Source: Pyrenula massariospora (Eukaryota; Ascomycota; Eurotiomycetes; Pyrenulales; Pyrenulaceae). Taken from it: a stretch of 64,000 nucleotides of DNA. The notes below the pieces were generated by a model. The model did not search any database. It was given only the letters and a program-made list of their open reading frames with translations, and was not told where the DNA came from. The DNA is taken from positions 310,001-374,000 of the forward strand of contig JAGFMI010000005.1 in the NCBI GenBank assembly GCA_021030905.1. Reading direction: 5' to 3'. The position numbers and the translations under genes were made by a program. The stretch's first letter is position 1. Every line of letters begins with the position of its first letter. This document shows, in pieces, positions 34,203-44,468 of the stretch.

Positions 34203-35852
34203 ATGGCCGTCGAGGTGGCCTTGGGAACGCCTCTTGCAGAGACCTTGGGCTCTGTCGTGCAACCGAAACTCATCGATCTGGGATGGAGCAGCGAAGATGA
34301 CTCTTCACTGGCGGAATACATAATCTTGATGCTTGTCAATGGAAAGACACAGGATCAAGTGGCCTCAGAACTTTCCAGCGATCTCCTTCCCGACGAAACC
34401 GGAACGGTTGACTTTGCGAAATGGCTTTTTGATCAGGTCTCAATATTAAGAGGTGGTTCTACACAAAGTGCCCCGGCTTCAGACTCAACGGCGCATCAGC
34501 AGTCGCAAGCACTACCGGTCCCACCAAACGCTGGTGGTTTGTCCGGCGAATCTGGGGCCGATGCGGAAATGGGTGAGGCTACAAATACTGGAATAGGAAG
34601 TTCTGTGTATGTCCCCGCTTCTTCACGCGTGAAGCTCCATTCATTAACAGGCGTCACCAGCCCTACCGGTCCTAAGGCGATGCGTGGTGCAAGAGCAGGA
34701 AGCAGAGGTGGAAGTGGACGCATGGTTGGTCAAATTAATAAAGCCATGGACCGAAGTGCGGACTCGGTATTACATCGCGTCAAATCTCAAACAGGCATAG
34801 AGCGAATTAATTCCCATGGTCGGGAACCTCCTCGTGGTCCAAAGGCCAGCACGTCACGGAATGTTCGCGGATCAATGGGTCGTGTAACCGGCGCATTGGG
34901 AACGGCAGGCTTGCCAGCAACGAACGGAATTCAACAAGGGCCGATGGCAACGATGACTCCACAACAGCAAATGCAATTTATGGCTATGATGGAACAGCAA
35001 GCGAGCATGCTAGCCCAACTGACAGGCATGGGCGCACCAGCCATCAACCCGTCCTTCCAAAACGGTAATACGGCCTTTCACAATGGTACACCACAACCGC
35101 AGCAAGGAAGATCGCTTTTTGACCGGATAGAACCAAAGCAACGCAATGGAAGCCTGCGGAAGCATAACCAAAATGGCAGGCCGACCACAAAGTCAGCAGG
35201 TGAAGATACTGCCATGGACTTGGGTGAAGCGAAAGCGAAGCGGGAAACGGAGCCTTCTTCATCAATGGAAGTTGAAAGCTCCCAGAACCAAGGCGAATCG
35301 AACCAAAATGCAGTGTGCCATTTTAACCTCAAGTGCACTCGGAAAGACTGCCCTTATGCCCATCAATCTCCGGCCGCTCCGGAGGGAACGACTGTCGATG
35401 TCTCGGATGTATGTTCTTTTGGCGTAGCATGCAAAAACTTCAAATGTACCGGAAGGCATCCGTCGCCCGCCCAGAAAGCCTCGTTCCAGTCTGAAGAACA
35501 GTGCAAATTCTGGCCCTACTGCACAAACACGAAATGTTCTTTCAAGCATCCCACAATGCCAATGTGCCGCAACGGTGGCGACTGCTCGGTACCTCACTGC
35601 AAATTCACTCATTTACAAACACCATGCAAATTCACTCCATGCCTCAATCCCAAGTGCCCTTACAAACATAGCGATGGACAGAGGGGGTCCTATGCGGATA
35701 AAGTGTGGACGGTAGATGGACCAGGGCCAGGGAACGAGGAGCATCTTAGTGAGCGCAAGTTTGTTGACGACGAGCATGCGGACGAGGAGTTGATCAAGCC
35801 AGTTGACGGGGCAGAGGAGGCAGCCCATGATCCAACAGAGGTAATCGCATAG
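34203..35852 (+). CDS. NAB2: Nuclear poly(A)-binding CCCH zinc-finger protein Nab2
   Basis: A single exon of 549 residues. The ATG at 34203 is the first in frame and begins MAVEVALGTPLAETLGSVVQ, the conserved start of fungal Nab2. Residues 1-85 form the PWI-like helical domain that contacts the nuclear pore protein Mlp1. A Ser/Gly/Arg-rich middle includes RGARAGSRGGSGR, an RGG-like segment, and a Gln/Met-rich run (TPQQQMQFMAMMEQQ). The C-terminus carries five Cys-x5-Cys-x4-6-Cys-x3-His fingers in tandem: CHFNLKCTRKDCPYAH, CSFGVACKNFKCTGRH, CKFWPYCTNTKCSFKH, CRNGGDCSVPHCKFTH and CKFTPCLNPKCPYKH. Nab2 binds poly(A), limits tail length and promotes mRNA export. The last 50 residues are acidic. 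Confidence 0.94.
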   Translation: MAVEVALGTPLAETLGSVVQPKLIDLGWSSEDDSSLAEYIILMLVNGKTQDQVASELSSDLLPDETGTVDFAKWLFDQVSILRGGSTQSAPASDSTAHQQSQALPVPPNAGGLSGESGADAEMGEATNTGIGSSVYVPASSRVKLHSLTGVTSPTGPKAMRGARAGSRGGSGRMVGQINKAMDRSADSVLHRVKSQTGIERINSHGREPPRGPKASTSRNVRGSMGRVTGALGTAGLPATNGIQQGPMATMTPQQQMQFMAMMEQQASMLAQLTGMGAPAINPSFQNGNTAFHNGTPQPQQGRSLFDRIEPKQRNGSLRKHNQNGRPTTKSAGEDTAMDLGEAKAKRETEPSSSMEVESSQNQGESNQNAVCHFNLKCTRKDCPYAHQSPAAPEGTTVDVSDVCSFGVACKNFKCTGRHPSPAQKASFQSEEQCKFWPYCTNTKCSFKHPTMPMCRNGGDCSVPHCKFTHLQTPCKFTPCLNPKCPYKHSDGQRGSYADKVWTVDGPGPGNEEHLSERKFVDDEHADEELIKPVDGAEEAAHDPTEVIA

Positions 35853-36940
35853 GAGTGTGGTCAAGAGGGAGACAGCATTTGCAGGCGTTTCTAATGGTTT
35901 GAGTGTATACCACAAAGGCGCTTCCTAAGGTCTTCGTGAGGGTTACATACGGACAGTCAGATAGCTATGCCCGCAAAATTGGGCCATCATTCCGCCTTCA
36001 GACATTCGTCATAGAACTTCGCCTACATAGTAGTCTCCGCTGTCCAAGACACCAAAGCAGTAGGAAATTACGACCAACACAAGCGTCGCAAAATTGGGGC
36101 TCTTTTATTGATGTTTCTCATTGCGTAGGGAAGCCGTTGCTAGGATGTAGCAGGGGTTCCGCCGAAATCAGGTCCAAGCTTCCCCTCGACCCTGTCCTGC
36201 GTTCAGGGTGACGGCGGCATCAAGCGATTGCTGGTAAATCGCAGTCGTTATCGGTACCTACAAGGACAATCATGCCGCTCGATAGGCGCTCTTTGTGCAG
36301 CTCATCCTTCGAAGCGTTCCATGTCACTGCTCCGTCGCTCTACCTCTCTGCAGAGTCTAAAACATCCGACCCCGCCTCTTTGCCTCGTGCTCACTATCAG
36401 ATTGGGCACCTCCTTGGTGCTTTGGCCAGATGATGCCTTTCCTGCATGCACGATTCGACAGGCTCTCCAATGTTATTCCAGCAAGCGACTCCATACAGTC
36501 CAGATCTCCCGGCTACTTTCCTTTAGGTAGGTAGCTTCACTACAGGGGACGCAGGAAACGTCCACGCTAGCAGATGTCACCCCATGGAGTCAGGGTAGCG
36601 TCTGCTGCAAGCATTCATTCACAAACCCTGCATCATCTGAGCAAAGTCACAAAACAATATCCATAGCGGTCCGTTGCTCTGGTTGAATTTGGAGATTGAG
36701 ATCGCCCCTTATGCCGCTTGTGATGTAGCTACATCCCTGAAGATGTCCTACCTAGAGCAAAGCGAACACGCTGCATGTAACGTGCTCTTCATCTTCACGG
36801 CAGAGCTTCAAAAGCGTTATTAACTCTGCCCGGTCGTCTCTTGTGCTTCTTTATCTGCCGCTGAAGAGGTTTTTTGGTTTCACGGTTGGTGTCTTGAAGA
36901 ACGCTCTTTTGTTCTCGTTCTACCGGCCGGTGAAGGCAAT
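35853..36940. other. Intergenic; no gene supported
   Basis: 1.1 kb containing the NAB2 3' flank and the promoter of the hexosaminidase. A 100-codon frame at 36228-36530 shows no domain. No repeat or RNA gene was recognised. Confidence 0.5.
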
Positions 36941-38815
36941 ATGAAGGTTTTTGGTCTTTTCTTCTGGCTTGGTACCCTCTCCTCCTCATGCCTGGCAATT
37001 TGGCCGAAGCCATCGCAATCTTCGTATGGATCGACAACCTTGTTTTTAGCATCTGATTTCCAAATCTGGGAGTCAACGTCGAATTTCTCAACATCATCTT
37101 CATATCGATCCCAGAGGCATGCAGTGTACGTTCAATTGATAGGAAATCTCCATTACTTCATTACTCAGACCTTCAACAGCAGGGCCAAGAACGCACCCCG
37201 AGATGCCTCGATAACGGCCCTCAGCATTCTCCAGTCTGCAGTCGAGCGAGCACAAGCTGCAGTCAATACCAAACTCGTACCGTGGAAATTTCATTCCCGT
37301 ACAACAGCTTTCGAGCCAGCCCTCAATTCGTCTTCTGCGACGATCAATTCCCTTCAAATCAACCAGCCCTCAGCTCCCAATGCGACAGGCTTTGACCCTG
37401 TGTCTTTCTTCTCCGAAGACGAGTCTTATACACTCACGATCTCAGAAAATGGAGAGGCTACAATTAACAGCAATTCCGTTCTTGGGACACTTTGGGCTTT
37501 GCAGACTTTCCAGCAGCTGTTCTATGCACATTCGTCAGGATCGAAAATATACACTCCGTACGCACCGATTTCGATCAGTGACTCACCAAAGTGGGCTCAT
37601 CGCGGTCTGAACCTTGACATTTCGCGCAACGTATTTTCACCACAGGATGTCATGCGGACTATTGATGCGATGACCACGGCTAAAATGAATCGCCTTCATT
37701 TACACGCCACAGACGCACAGTCTTGGCCGCTACAGATTCCATCTCTTCCAACTTTATCTGAAAAAGGGGCGTATCAGAGCTACCTAGCTTGGTCTCCGAA
37801 TGACCTTAGCGAAGTACAAAGCTATGGCATCTATCGGGGTATTAATGTATTTATCGAAATTGACATGCCAGGGCATACAGCAAGTATCGCCAATGCGTTC
37901 CCCAATCTAATTACAGCGTTCAACGAAACCGACTGGCAAACGTTTGCGGCCGAGCCTCCCTCGGGTGAGCTCAAATTGAACTCGCCCGAGGTGTACAGCT
38001 TCCTTCAGACTCTATTTAACGATTTGTTCCCTCGTGTATCTCCGTACACGACTTATTTTCATACTGGCGGAGATGAAGTCAATGCTAACGCTTATCTACT
38101 GGATGAAACGGTAAAGTCGAACGACAGCGCGGTACTTCAACCCCTTCTCCAGAAATTCGTGTCGAATGCACAGTCGCAGGCGCGAATTGCAGGGTTGCAG
38201 CCGATCTCATGGGAAGAGATGATCCTGGATTGGAACCTTACCCTACCCAATGCAGCCAACTCAAGTAGTGGTTTGGACACCATCGTCCAGGTCTGGCAGG
38301 ATAGTTCACACCTGCAAAGTGTTGTGGAGAAGGGATATCGCGCATTGTTCGGGGACTACAACAACTGGTATCTCGACTGCGGCTACGGGGGATTTATCAA
38401 TCCTTATGCATCAGGGGTATCGCCGCCCGGTGTTCCTTATGGTACTGATGGTGGAGTTCCGACGGTGATTTCAGCGCCGTATCAAGACTATTGTAGCCCG
38501 ATGAAGACTTGGCGGCAAATCTACACGTACAACCCACTCGCCAATATCACGGAAGACCTGCAGTATCTAATTGAAGGGGGTGAAGTCCACATGTGGACCG
38601 AAAAGGTCGACCCCTCGAGCATGGACTCGGTGATCTGGCCACGAGCCGCATCGGCGGCAGAGGTGCTGTGGTCTGGTCCGCAGACTCCGGGCGGCCTTGT
38701 GGACGCAACGACCAGGCTTGCGGAATGGCGGGAAAGAGCCGTCTTGGATCACAACGTCCGGAGCGGAATGGTGCAGATGGCGTGGTGCCTAATGGAGGGC
38801 GGTTGCGAGCTGTGA
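36941..38815 (+). CDS. Secreted beta-N-acetylhexosaminidase (GH20)
   Basis: An intronless gene of 624 residues beginning with a signal peptide (MKVFGLFFWLGTLSSSCLA). Residues about 20-190 form the GH20b-type non-catalytic domain. The catalytic barrel starts near SPKWAHRGLNLDISRN and includes MNRLHLHATDAQSWP and INVFIEIDMPGHTAS. The catalytic Asp378-Glu379 pair sits in FHTGGDEVNANAY. WQDSSHL and GYRALFGDYNNWYLDCGYGG lie in the later barrel, and GGEVHMWTEKVD and WPRAASAAEVLWSG close the domain. The enzyme removes terminal N-acetylglucosamine from chitin oligomers and glycans and assists wall turnover; it resembles the NagA type of moulds. Several NxS/T sites suggest glycosylation. Confidence 0.95.
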   Translation: MKVFGLFFWLGTLSSSCLAIWPKPSQSSYGSTTLFLASDFQIWESTSNFSTSSSYRSQRHAVYVQLIGNLHYFITQTFNSRAKNAPRDASITALSILQSAVERAQAAVNTKLVPWKFHSRTTAFEPALNSSSATINSLQINQPSAPNATGFDPVSFFSEDESYTLTISENGEATINSNSVLGTLWALQTFQQLFYAHSSGSKIYTPYAPISISDSPKWAHRGLNLDISRNVFSPQDVMRTIDAMTTAKMNRLHLHATDAQSWPLQIPSLPTLSEKGAYQSYLAWSPNDLSEVQSYGIYRGINVFIEIDMPGHTASIANAFPNLITAFNETDWQTFAAEPPSGELKLNSPEVYSFLQTLFNDLFPRVSPYTTYFHTGGDEVNANAYLLDETVKSNDSAVLQPLLQKFVSNAQSQARIAGLQPISWEEMILDWNLTLPNAANSSSGLDTIVQVWQDSSHLQSVVEKGYRALFGDYNNWYLDCGYGGFINPYASGVSPPGVPYGTDGGVPTVISAPYQDYCSPMKTWRQIYTYNPLANITEDLQYLIEGGEVHMWTEKVDPSSMDSVIWPRAASAAEVLWSGPQTPGGLVDATTRLAEWRERAVLDHNVRSGMVQMAWCLMEGGCEL

Positions 38816-39797
38816 CCTGTAGGCTCAAAAAGAGAATTGGACGAATGTACAGCATGGGTGTTTTTGATGGATATTTCTGTTTATAACGACTCTTCTTTCG
38901 ACGAACAATAGCCCCCATCTCGTGGGATGATGGTTCCAAGACCCCAAGACGCTCTCTGTACTCGTTGTAGCCAAACCCGAGCATTGGCGTGGCCCCTTTT
39001 GCGTGCTGGTGTGGCCGTTGTAGCCGTCATCACTTTATTGGCGGGTCGAAAAGGCGCCGTTTCTTAAGAGGCTGACACGCATGCTCAAGCCTCAACATCG
39101 ATCGATCGCCCGCAGCGCCGTGTGTGGAGGGAGGAGGGTAACACGAAAAACGAGCGATACGAAGGCGTTGCGGGAGGGGCTTGATGCTCGTTGCTTGATC
39201 GTGGAGGTGTTGCTAAGCTTAAATCCCACGCGAACAGGTCTCTTTCTGCGGATAGACGAGTGGTCGTGGTAGGAGTCCTGGTGGGAGCTTCCCCAGCTTT
39301 GGGGCGTGTCAGAAGATAGCCGACAGCCGAGGCGCACCAGTCACGACGCGGCGCATCCTCATATGGCACATTTCCCGCAGCACCAATGAGCACAACCCCT
39401 CCCCATCGTTCCAAGTGAGCGTTCCTCTCCGTCCCGAGACTCCAAGCCTCCAAGCCTCCCAGACTCCAAACCCCCTGACCATGGGGCGCGCGTTGGCCGC
39501 TTTCTCTGCACGCATAATTTACCCTCTGGAGCCAATGCGCTCCAGCGCGCACAACCGGCCCGCGGGGTCTCTGGCAGACCTGCTGTCCGCTTGTAGCCAT
39601 TTGCACGGAATTTTCTCACTTCGCCTATTTGTATTACTACCCTGTGTTCCCTGCATCAGCGCTTTATACGCAGCCCGATCCTGCCTCCCTCTCCCTGGAT
39701 GCTGTGTTCTGCATTCAGATGCGTCCATGAGAGTGCAAACCTCGCCGGCTGGCAATTCGACTGGACGCAAGGAGTGTTTCTTGTGGTTCAGCTCTAG
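38816..39797. other. Intergenic; no gene supported
   Basis: About 1 kb between the hexosaminidase and the P450. A 173-codon minus-strand frame at 39085-39606 is Arg/Gly/Thr-rich without domain features. A small direct repeat of CTCCAAGC(C)T units lies near 39437-39470. Confidence 0.45.
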
Positions 39798-41499
39798 ATG
39801 GCCCTACGGCAGGGCTGTCTCAATATGCTGGACCTTGTCCTGGTCCATTTCACCATTGGCCGCCTGATTGGAGCCATACTTTTCACCTACATCGTATTTG
39901 CATATCTTCGCGAGTTTTTCAAATACAAGGCCATTGCTGCCCTAGGCGCACGAGCACCAACTCCTCGTTATAAACTCCCTCTAGGTAAGATCTCTTTGAT
40001 ACGTCTGGCTAAGAGTATTGTCTAACCTCGCTGTAGCCATTGATTTTGTCTATAAAGGCGTCTCTGCTGCAATTGAACACAGAGGCCTGCAGTTCTGGAC
40101 ATGGATCTTCGAAAGCGCTGGCGGTGCTGCGCATGGCAATTACACGGCTGAGGCTAATATCGCTGGACAATTTCGGACGATCTTTACGGCTGAACCGGAA
40201 AATGTCAAGGCTCTCTTGACAGCTCAATTCGCCGACTTCGGAAAGGGCGATCATTTTCATGAAGAGTGGAAAGATTTTCTAGGAGATAGCATTTTCAATA
40301 CGGATCATGAAAAATGGTCGGCTTCCCGACAGTTGCTACGGCCGATGTTCGCGCGGGAGCGAGTCGGAGATCTGGAAGTCTTTGAGACACATCTAAGAAA
40401 AATGCTGTCAATGTGCGGGCCTGGAGATGGGAGGGCTGTCGATATCTCGGCCCTGCTATTCAGATACACGCTTGATTCTGCAACCGATTTCATCCTCGGC
40501 AAATCCATGGGTAGTCTGGATGAAGAAGACAATGAGTTCGCCGCGGTCTTTGGCGAGGTTCAAAGAGTACAAAGTCTTATCACCAGAGCAGGGTTCGTTC
40601 ACCAACACCAGAAACTGGACAAATCTACTGCTAACTATCTACGTCCCAGCCCCTTCAAGTTCCTTATCCCTCGAAAAACGTTCAAGGACAGCCTTCGCAA
40701 ATTGAATTCCATGCTTGAACCATACATCCAGGATGTCATTACCATGTCACCAGAAGATCTAGAGAAAAAGCTAGCCAAGACCGACACATTCCTCCATGCA
40801 CTCGCCCGCTTTACCCGAGATCCGAAAGTAATCCGAGACCAACTTGTCGCTGTACTTCTAGCCGGGAGAGACACCACCGCAGCGACACTATCTTGGACAT
40901 TTATGGAGTTGGCTCGTCATCCCGAGGTGGTTGAAAAGCTTCACAAGGAGATCCATGCCAGAATCGGCTCGGATGGAAGACCTCCCAGCTACAGCGATCT
41001 TAAAGAAATGAAATACCTCACTCACATCATCAACGAAACCTTGCGTTTATACCCAGCGGTCCCATTCAATGTTCGCTTTTCTCTTGCGGATACTACGCTC
41101 CCACGTGGTGGCGGTTTAGACGGCAGCTCCCCAGTCGGTGTCCGCGCAGGCACTGGTGTTGGGTACAGTACCCTGCTAATGCAGCGAAGAGCCGACCTGT
41201 ATCCGCCCATATCCAAAGAGTTCCCCTACCATCCCTCTGAATGGGCGCCTGAGCGATGGCAAACCTGGACACCCAAAGCATGGCAATACATTCCCTTCAA
41301 CGGGGGTCCGCGCATTTGCATTGGCCAGCAATTTGCCATCATCGAGATGGCCTATACAATCTGCAGGATATTCCAGCATTTTGAAGCTGTTACCGACCTC
41401 GGCAACCGGACGATTTTGAAATCTGAAATTATCCTCACGCCGGCGGAAGGCGTGAAGGTGGGGTTCTGGCAGGAGAATGAGAGGTTCAAGAAGGCATAA
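39798..41499 (+). CDS. Cytochrome P450, CYP52-like (alkane/fatty-acid hydroxylase type)
   Basis: Two exons, join(39798..39984, 40037..41499), 549 residues. The 52-base intron has GTAAGA, a TCTAAC branch site and CTGTAG. The N-terminal anchor is the hydrophobic VHFTIGRLIGAILFTYIVFAYL, placing the enzyme on the ER. P450 signatures are complete: I-helix AGRDTTAATLSW, K-helix ETLRLYPAVP, and haem loop FNGGPRICIGQQ with Cys490. DFGKGDHFHEEWKDFLGDSIFNTD and the wide insertion before the haem loop match CYP52 n-alkane/fatty acid omega-hydroxylases. The exact family is inferred by resemblance only. No partner genes for alkane use flank it. Confidence 0.92.
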
Positions 41500-42283
41500 T
41501 ATCGAAAAAGGTCGCGTATTGAGGTCTCGCAGTTTCGATGTTGAAGTTCACGATCCTACGATCCAGGTGCGGCGTCAGCGTTGATATTTTCCGAACGTTG
41601 GAAGGGACATTGTGCATTCGTGTATATAATTCTCCTTGCGCTCTCAGTAGGGCTGCTTGGACGTGAGGGATAATTAGTACATAATTCATGGGAGCATGGG
41701 TAAAGTGTCCCGCCGCCAAACCAGCGCCTCATCCTCATAATCAGTGCCCCGCCACACTCAGCTGTTGCCGGGGCATCGGACGAATCAACACGCCAAGAGC
41801 GCAGGTGGGGCAGCGTCCGTCAACCTCCCTCGCCTCCCTCTTTTCCACCAGCCTCCCGTATTCAGGTCACATTGCTTCGCTTACATGGTTGACCCGTTTG
41901 CGTTTGCATCCAATGGCGCTCGGAAGTTGGTGAGTGATGAAGGTGGTGCACGTATCCGATTTGCCGTTCTGGAATTTTTCGTGGGAGGTTGGTGTTTGCA
42001 ATCAAGGCCGTGATCCACCACTGGTCTTTTAAAGTAGGCTCACGGCTTCTACCATTTTCCTACTGTAAACCTCGCGGTCTTTTTTTCTCCCCTGAAGTGA
42101 TTCCTTTTTTTTTGTGCAAGCTTGAGTGGAGGACCGAAGGGGTTGTTGTGTGACGCCAACTGCTGTTGAAGAGTGGCCTTCCACGAAGGAGAAGAGCCTC
42201 TCAGGGCTTTCCTTTTCTCCTTCTTCTCCTTCTTCTTCTTCGCAGCTTGGGCGGCTGAGAAGATCACGCCGCCAAAACCCGCC
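41500..42283. other. Intergenic upstream of the CRH gene
   Basis: Nearly 800 bases without a gene. It contains a T-run near 42079-42114 and the pyrimidine tract noted separately. Confidence 0.5.
42207..42245 (+). promoter_or_regulatory. CT-rich tract before the CRH start codon
   Basis: An almost pure C/T run ending CTTCGCAG lies 38 bases upstream of the ATG. Such tracts mark core promoters of well-expressed mould genes. The AG end could equally make it the 3' part of a leader intron. Confidence 0.35.
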
Positions 42284-43843
42284 ATGTTCTTGACACTTGC
42301 GAAGACGACCCTCACTGCCTTCCTCTTTACCCAGTGCAATCCTACCTTTGTTGGGGCGCAGACATATACCACATGCAATCCCCTCACATCAGGTGAGTAG
42401 CTACATTGCCGGAGTGAAATCCAATGATCTAACAAATCCTTGCAGGTGGATGTCCGGCGGACCCAGCCCTCGGCAAGTCAGTCGACATTGACTTTACTAG
42501 CGGCGCCTCTGACTCTTTCAACTCCGTCGGGAATCCAACATACGATTCGAACGGGGCAGCATTTACAGTCGCTAAGTCGGGTGACTCTCCACAAATTGTA
42601 TCAAAATGGTACATTATGTTCGGACACGTCGAATTCGTGATCAAAGCAGCACCAGGAACTGGCATCGTGAGCAGCGCGGTCTTACAATCAGACTGCTTAG
42701 ACGAGATTGATCTAGAATGGATTGGTGGGGACGACAATCAAGTACAAAGCAACTACTTCGGCAAGGGACAGACTACCACATACAATCGAGGAGCTTTTCA
42801 TCCCGCACCTGGCAATCATGACGGGTACATCACGTACGCCATTGATTGGACTGCGGAACAAATTGTGTGGCAGATAAATGGCAAGACTGTCCGAGCATTG
42901 GCGCAAGAAAATGCGGCCGCTGGTCAATATCCTCAAACACCGATGCAGCTTAAGATTGGATCATGGGCCGGAGGCGACCCTTCGAACCCACCTGGCACTG
43001 TCCAATGGGCTGGCGGCACGGTCGACTACTCCGCTGGACCTTTCACCATGTACCTCAAATCTCTGAAGGTTCAGGACTACTCAACAGGGTCGCAATATAC
43101 CTACTCTGGTTCAGCTGGAACATGGCAAAGCATTCAGTCAAATGGGGGCAAGATCAACTCTGGTGGCAGCGCTTCTGACTCATCTGGTGCATCATCTCCA
43201 GCGGTCACTGAATCTTCAAACCCACCCTCAGGGTTTGGAGGCAACATTGCAGGTTCGTCCTCGTCCGGACAGCAGTCGAACTCGAATGTCTATCCCTGGA
43301 TCCCCAGTGCAACGGCAACATTGGAGACAACGACCACTGTCCCTACAACTTATTCCGGGCTCCCGAGTGGTTGGAGTGTCTCTGACACTGGGAAGGTCAT
43401 TCCGCCCAGTGCGGCTTCAGTGAGTGAGCACTCCCCAAATTCCCGCTCGGCGCATCCCGTGCCTTGGACTGAGTACACTAACATGACAGCAGACTCCGCC
43501 CCCATCTACGCCGTTGTTGGTTCCCTCATCACCGGGCTCGCCTTGTCCTGGGGTTGAGGTCACCACCGCATACGATGATAGAGGATTCCTCACCACTGCC
43601 ACAGTAGCTGCAGGACCAAAATCATACGACGACCGCGGCTCCCTGATAACCGCGTTACCAAGCGGATGTCAACCCGGCGGTACTCCAGATAGTAGCGCTG
43701 CACAAGCCGATGGCGGGAGCACAAGCACTCCTTTAGTATTTGTGCACACTTTTAGCAGCAATTTCGCTCAACCAACAACTGTTGCCAGAGCACTCGGGGC
43801 TGCAGCAGCTATCGGGCTCTTGGGAGGTGCATTCATGATCTGA
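42284..43843 (+). CDS. GPI-anchored CRH-type cell-wall transglycosidase (GH16)
   Basis: Three exons, join(42284..42392, 42446..43419, 43493..43843), 477 residues. The signal peptide is MFLTLAKTTLTAFLFTQCNPTFVGA. CNPL...GCPADPALGKSVDIDFTSG is the typical CRH N-terminus. The GH16 motif DEIDLEWIG places the catalytic residues at Glu123, Asp125 and Glu127. A Ser/Thr/Gly-rich stalk follows. Intron 2 (73 bases: GTGAGT, CACTAAC, ACAGCAG) leads to an exon ending with the hydrophobic GAAAAIGLLGGAFMI, a GPI-attachment signal. Crh proteins link chitin to beta-1,6-/1,3-glucan at the wall. If intron 2 is retained, translation stops at 43557 after another hydrophobic tail (IYAVVGSLITGLALSWG), which is noted as a finding. 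Confidence 0.9.
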
Positions 43844-44468
43844 TGCACATGGTAGACCGGCGGGATATTCTACAAATTGGAACGCTTAAGCGGGAGCTCT
43901 GGGAGAATTAGAGGATTAGGGATACATTAGGTTTTAAGGGGTGAACTGAGGTATGAGCGATGAGTGAAATGAAAATAGAGCCAATAGTAATATAAATCAT
44001 CGAATCAAGCTCCCCGGCAACCCATCTTTGGACCATTTATTGAACCGAAAATACGGATAGCAACTCAGTCCAGAATATCGTTCTCAGACGAGGAGTCAGT
44101 CCCCGGGTAGACATTAACATCAGAGGCAGAGGAATATTTCCCCAAACAGATCTGCCTGGGTCTGCATACTGCGACCCCACGTCATTCAGATATCCCCACA
44201 CCCCAAATCCTCCTCAGGGTCTTGGGGTCGGAGTCAACAATTAGGAACAGATCTTTCTAGCCTGCGAAACATTTCTTCTCTCGACACCTCCTTCCCCCAT
44301 TATTTTTATGCTTTACCTACAACAAAGTGCTCGTTTCGACTGTGTCTGATTTATAATCTTCTTCGCCACCCCAGAATCTTTGAAGTCCAACTCTGGCATG
44401 AGGGGCAGCTTTCAATTCGCCCCACGTCTCTCCAATTTCTTCACACAATACGACTGCATATTCTCAAT
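43844..44468. other. Intergenic between CRH and REI1
   Basis: 625 bases of 3' flank and REI1 promoter. No gene, repeat or RNA gene seen. Confidence 0.5.

Noticed and set aside
39085-39606. 173-codon minus-strand frame between the hexosaminidase and the P450
   Set aside because: Low-complexity composition, no domain, no signal peptide and overlapping open frames on the other strand.
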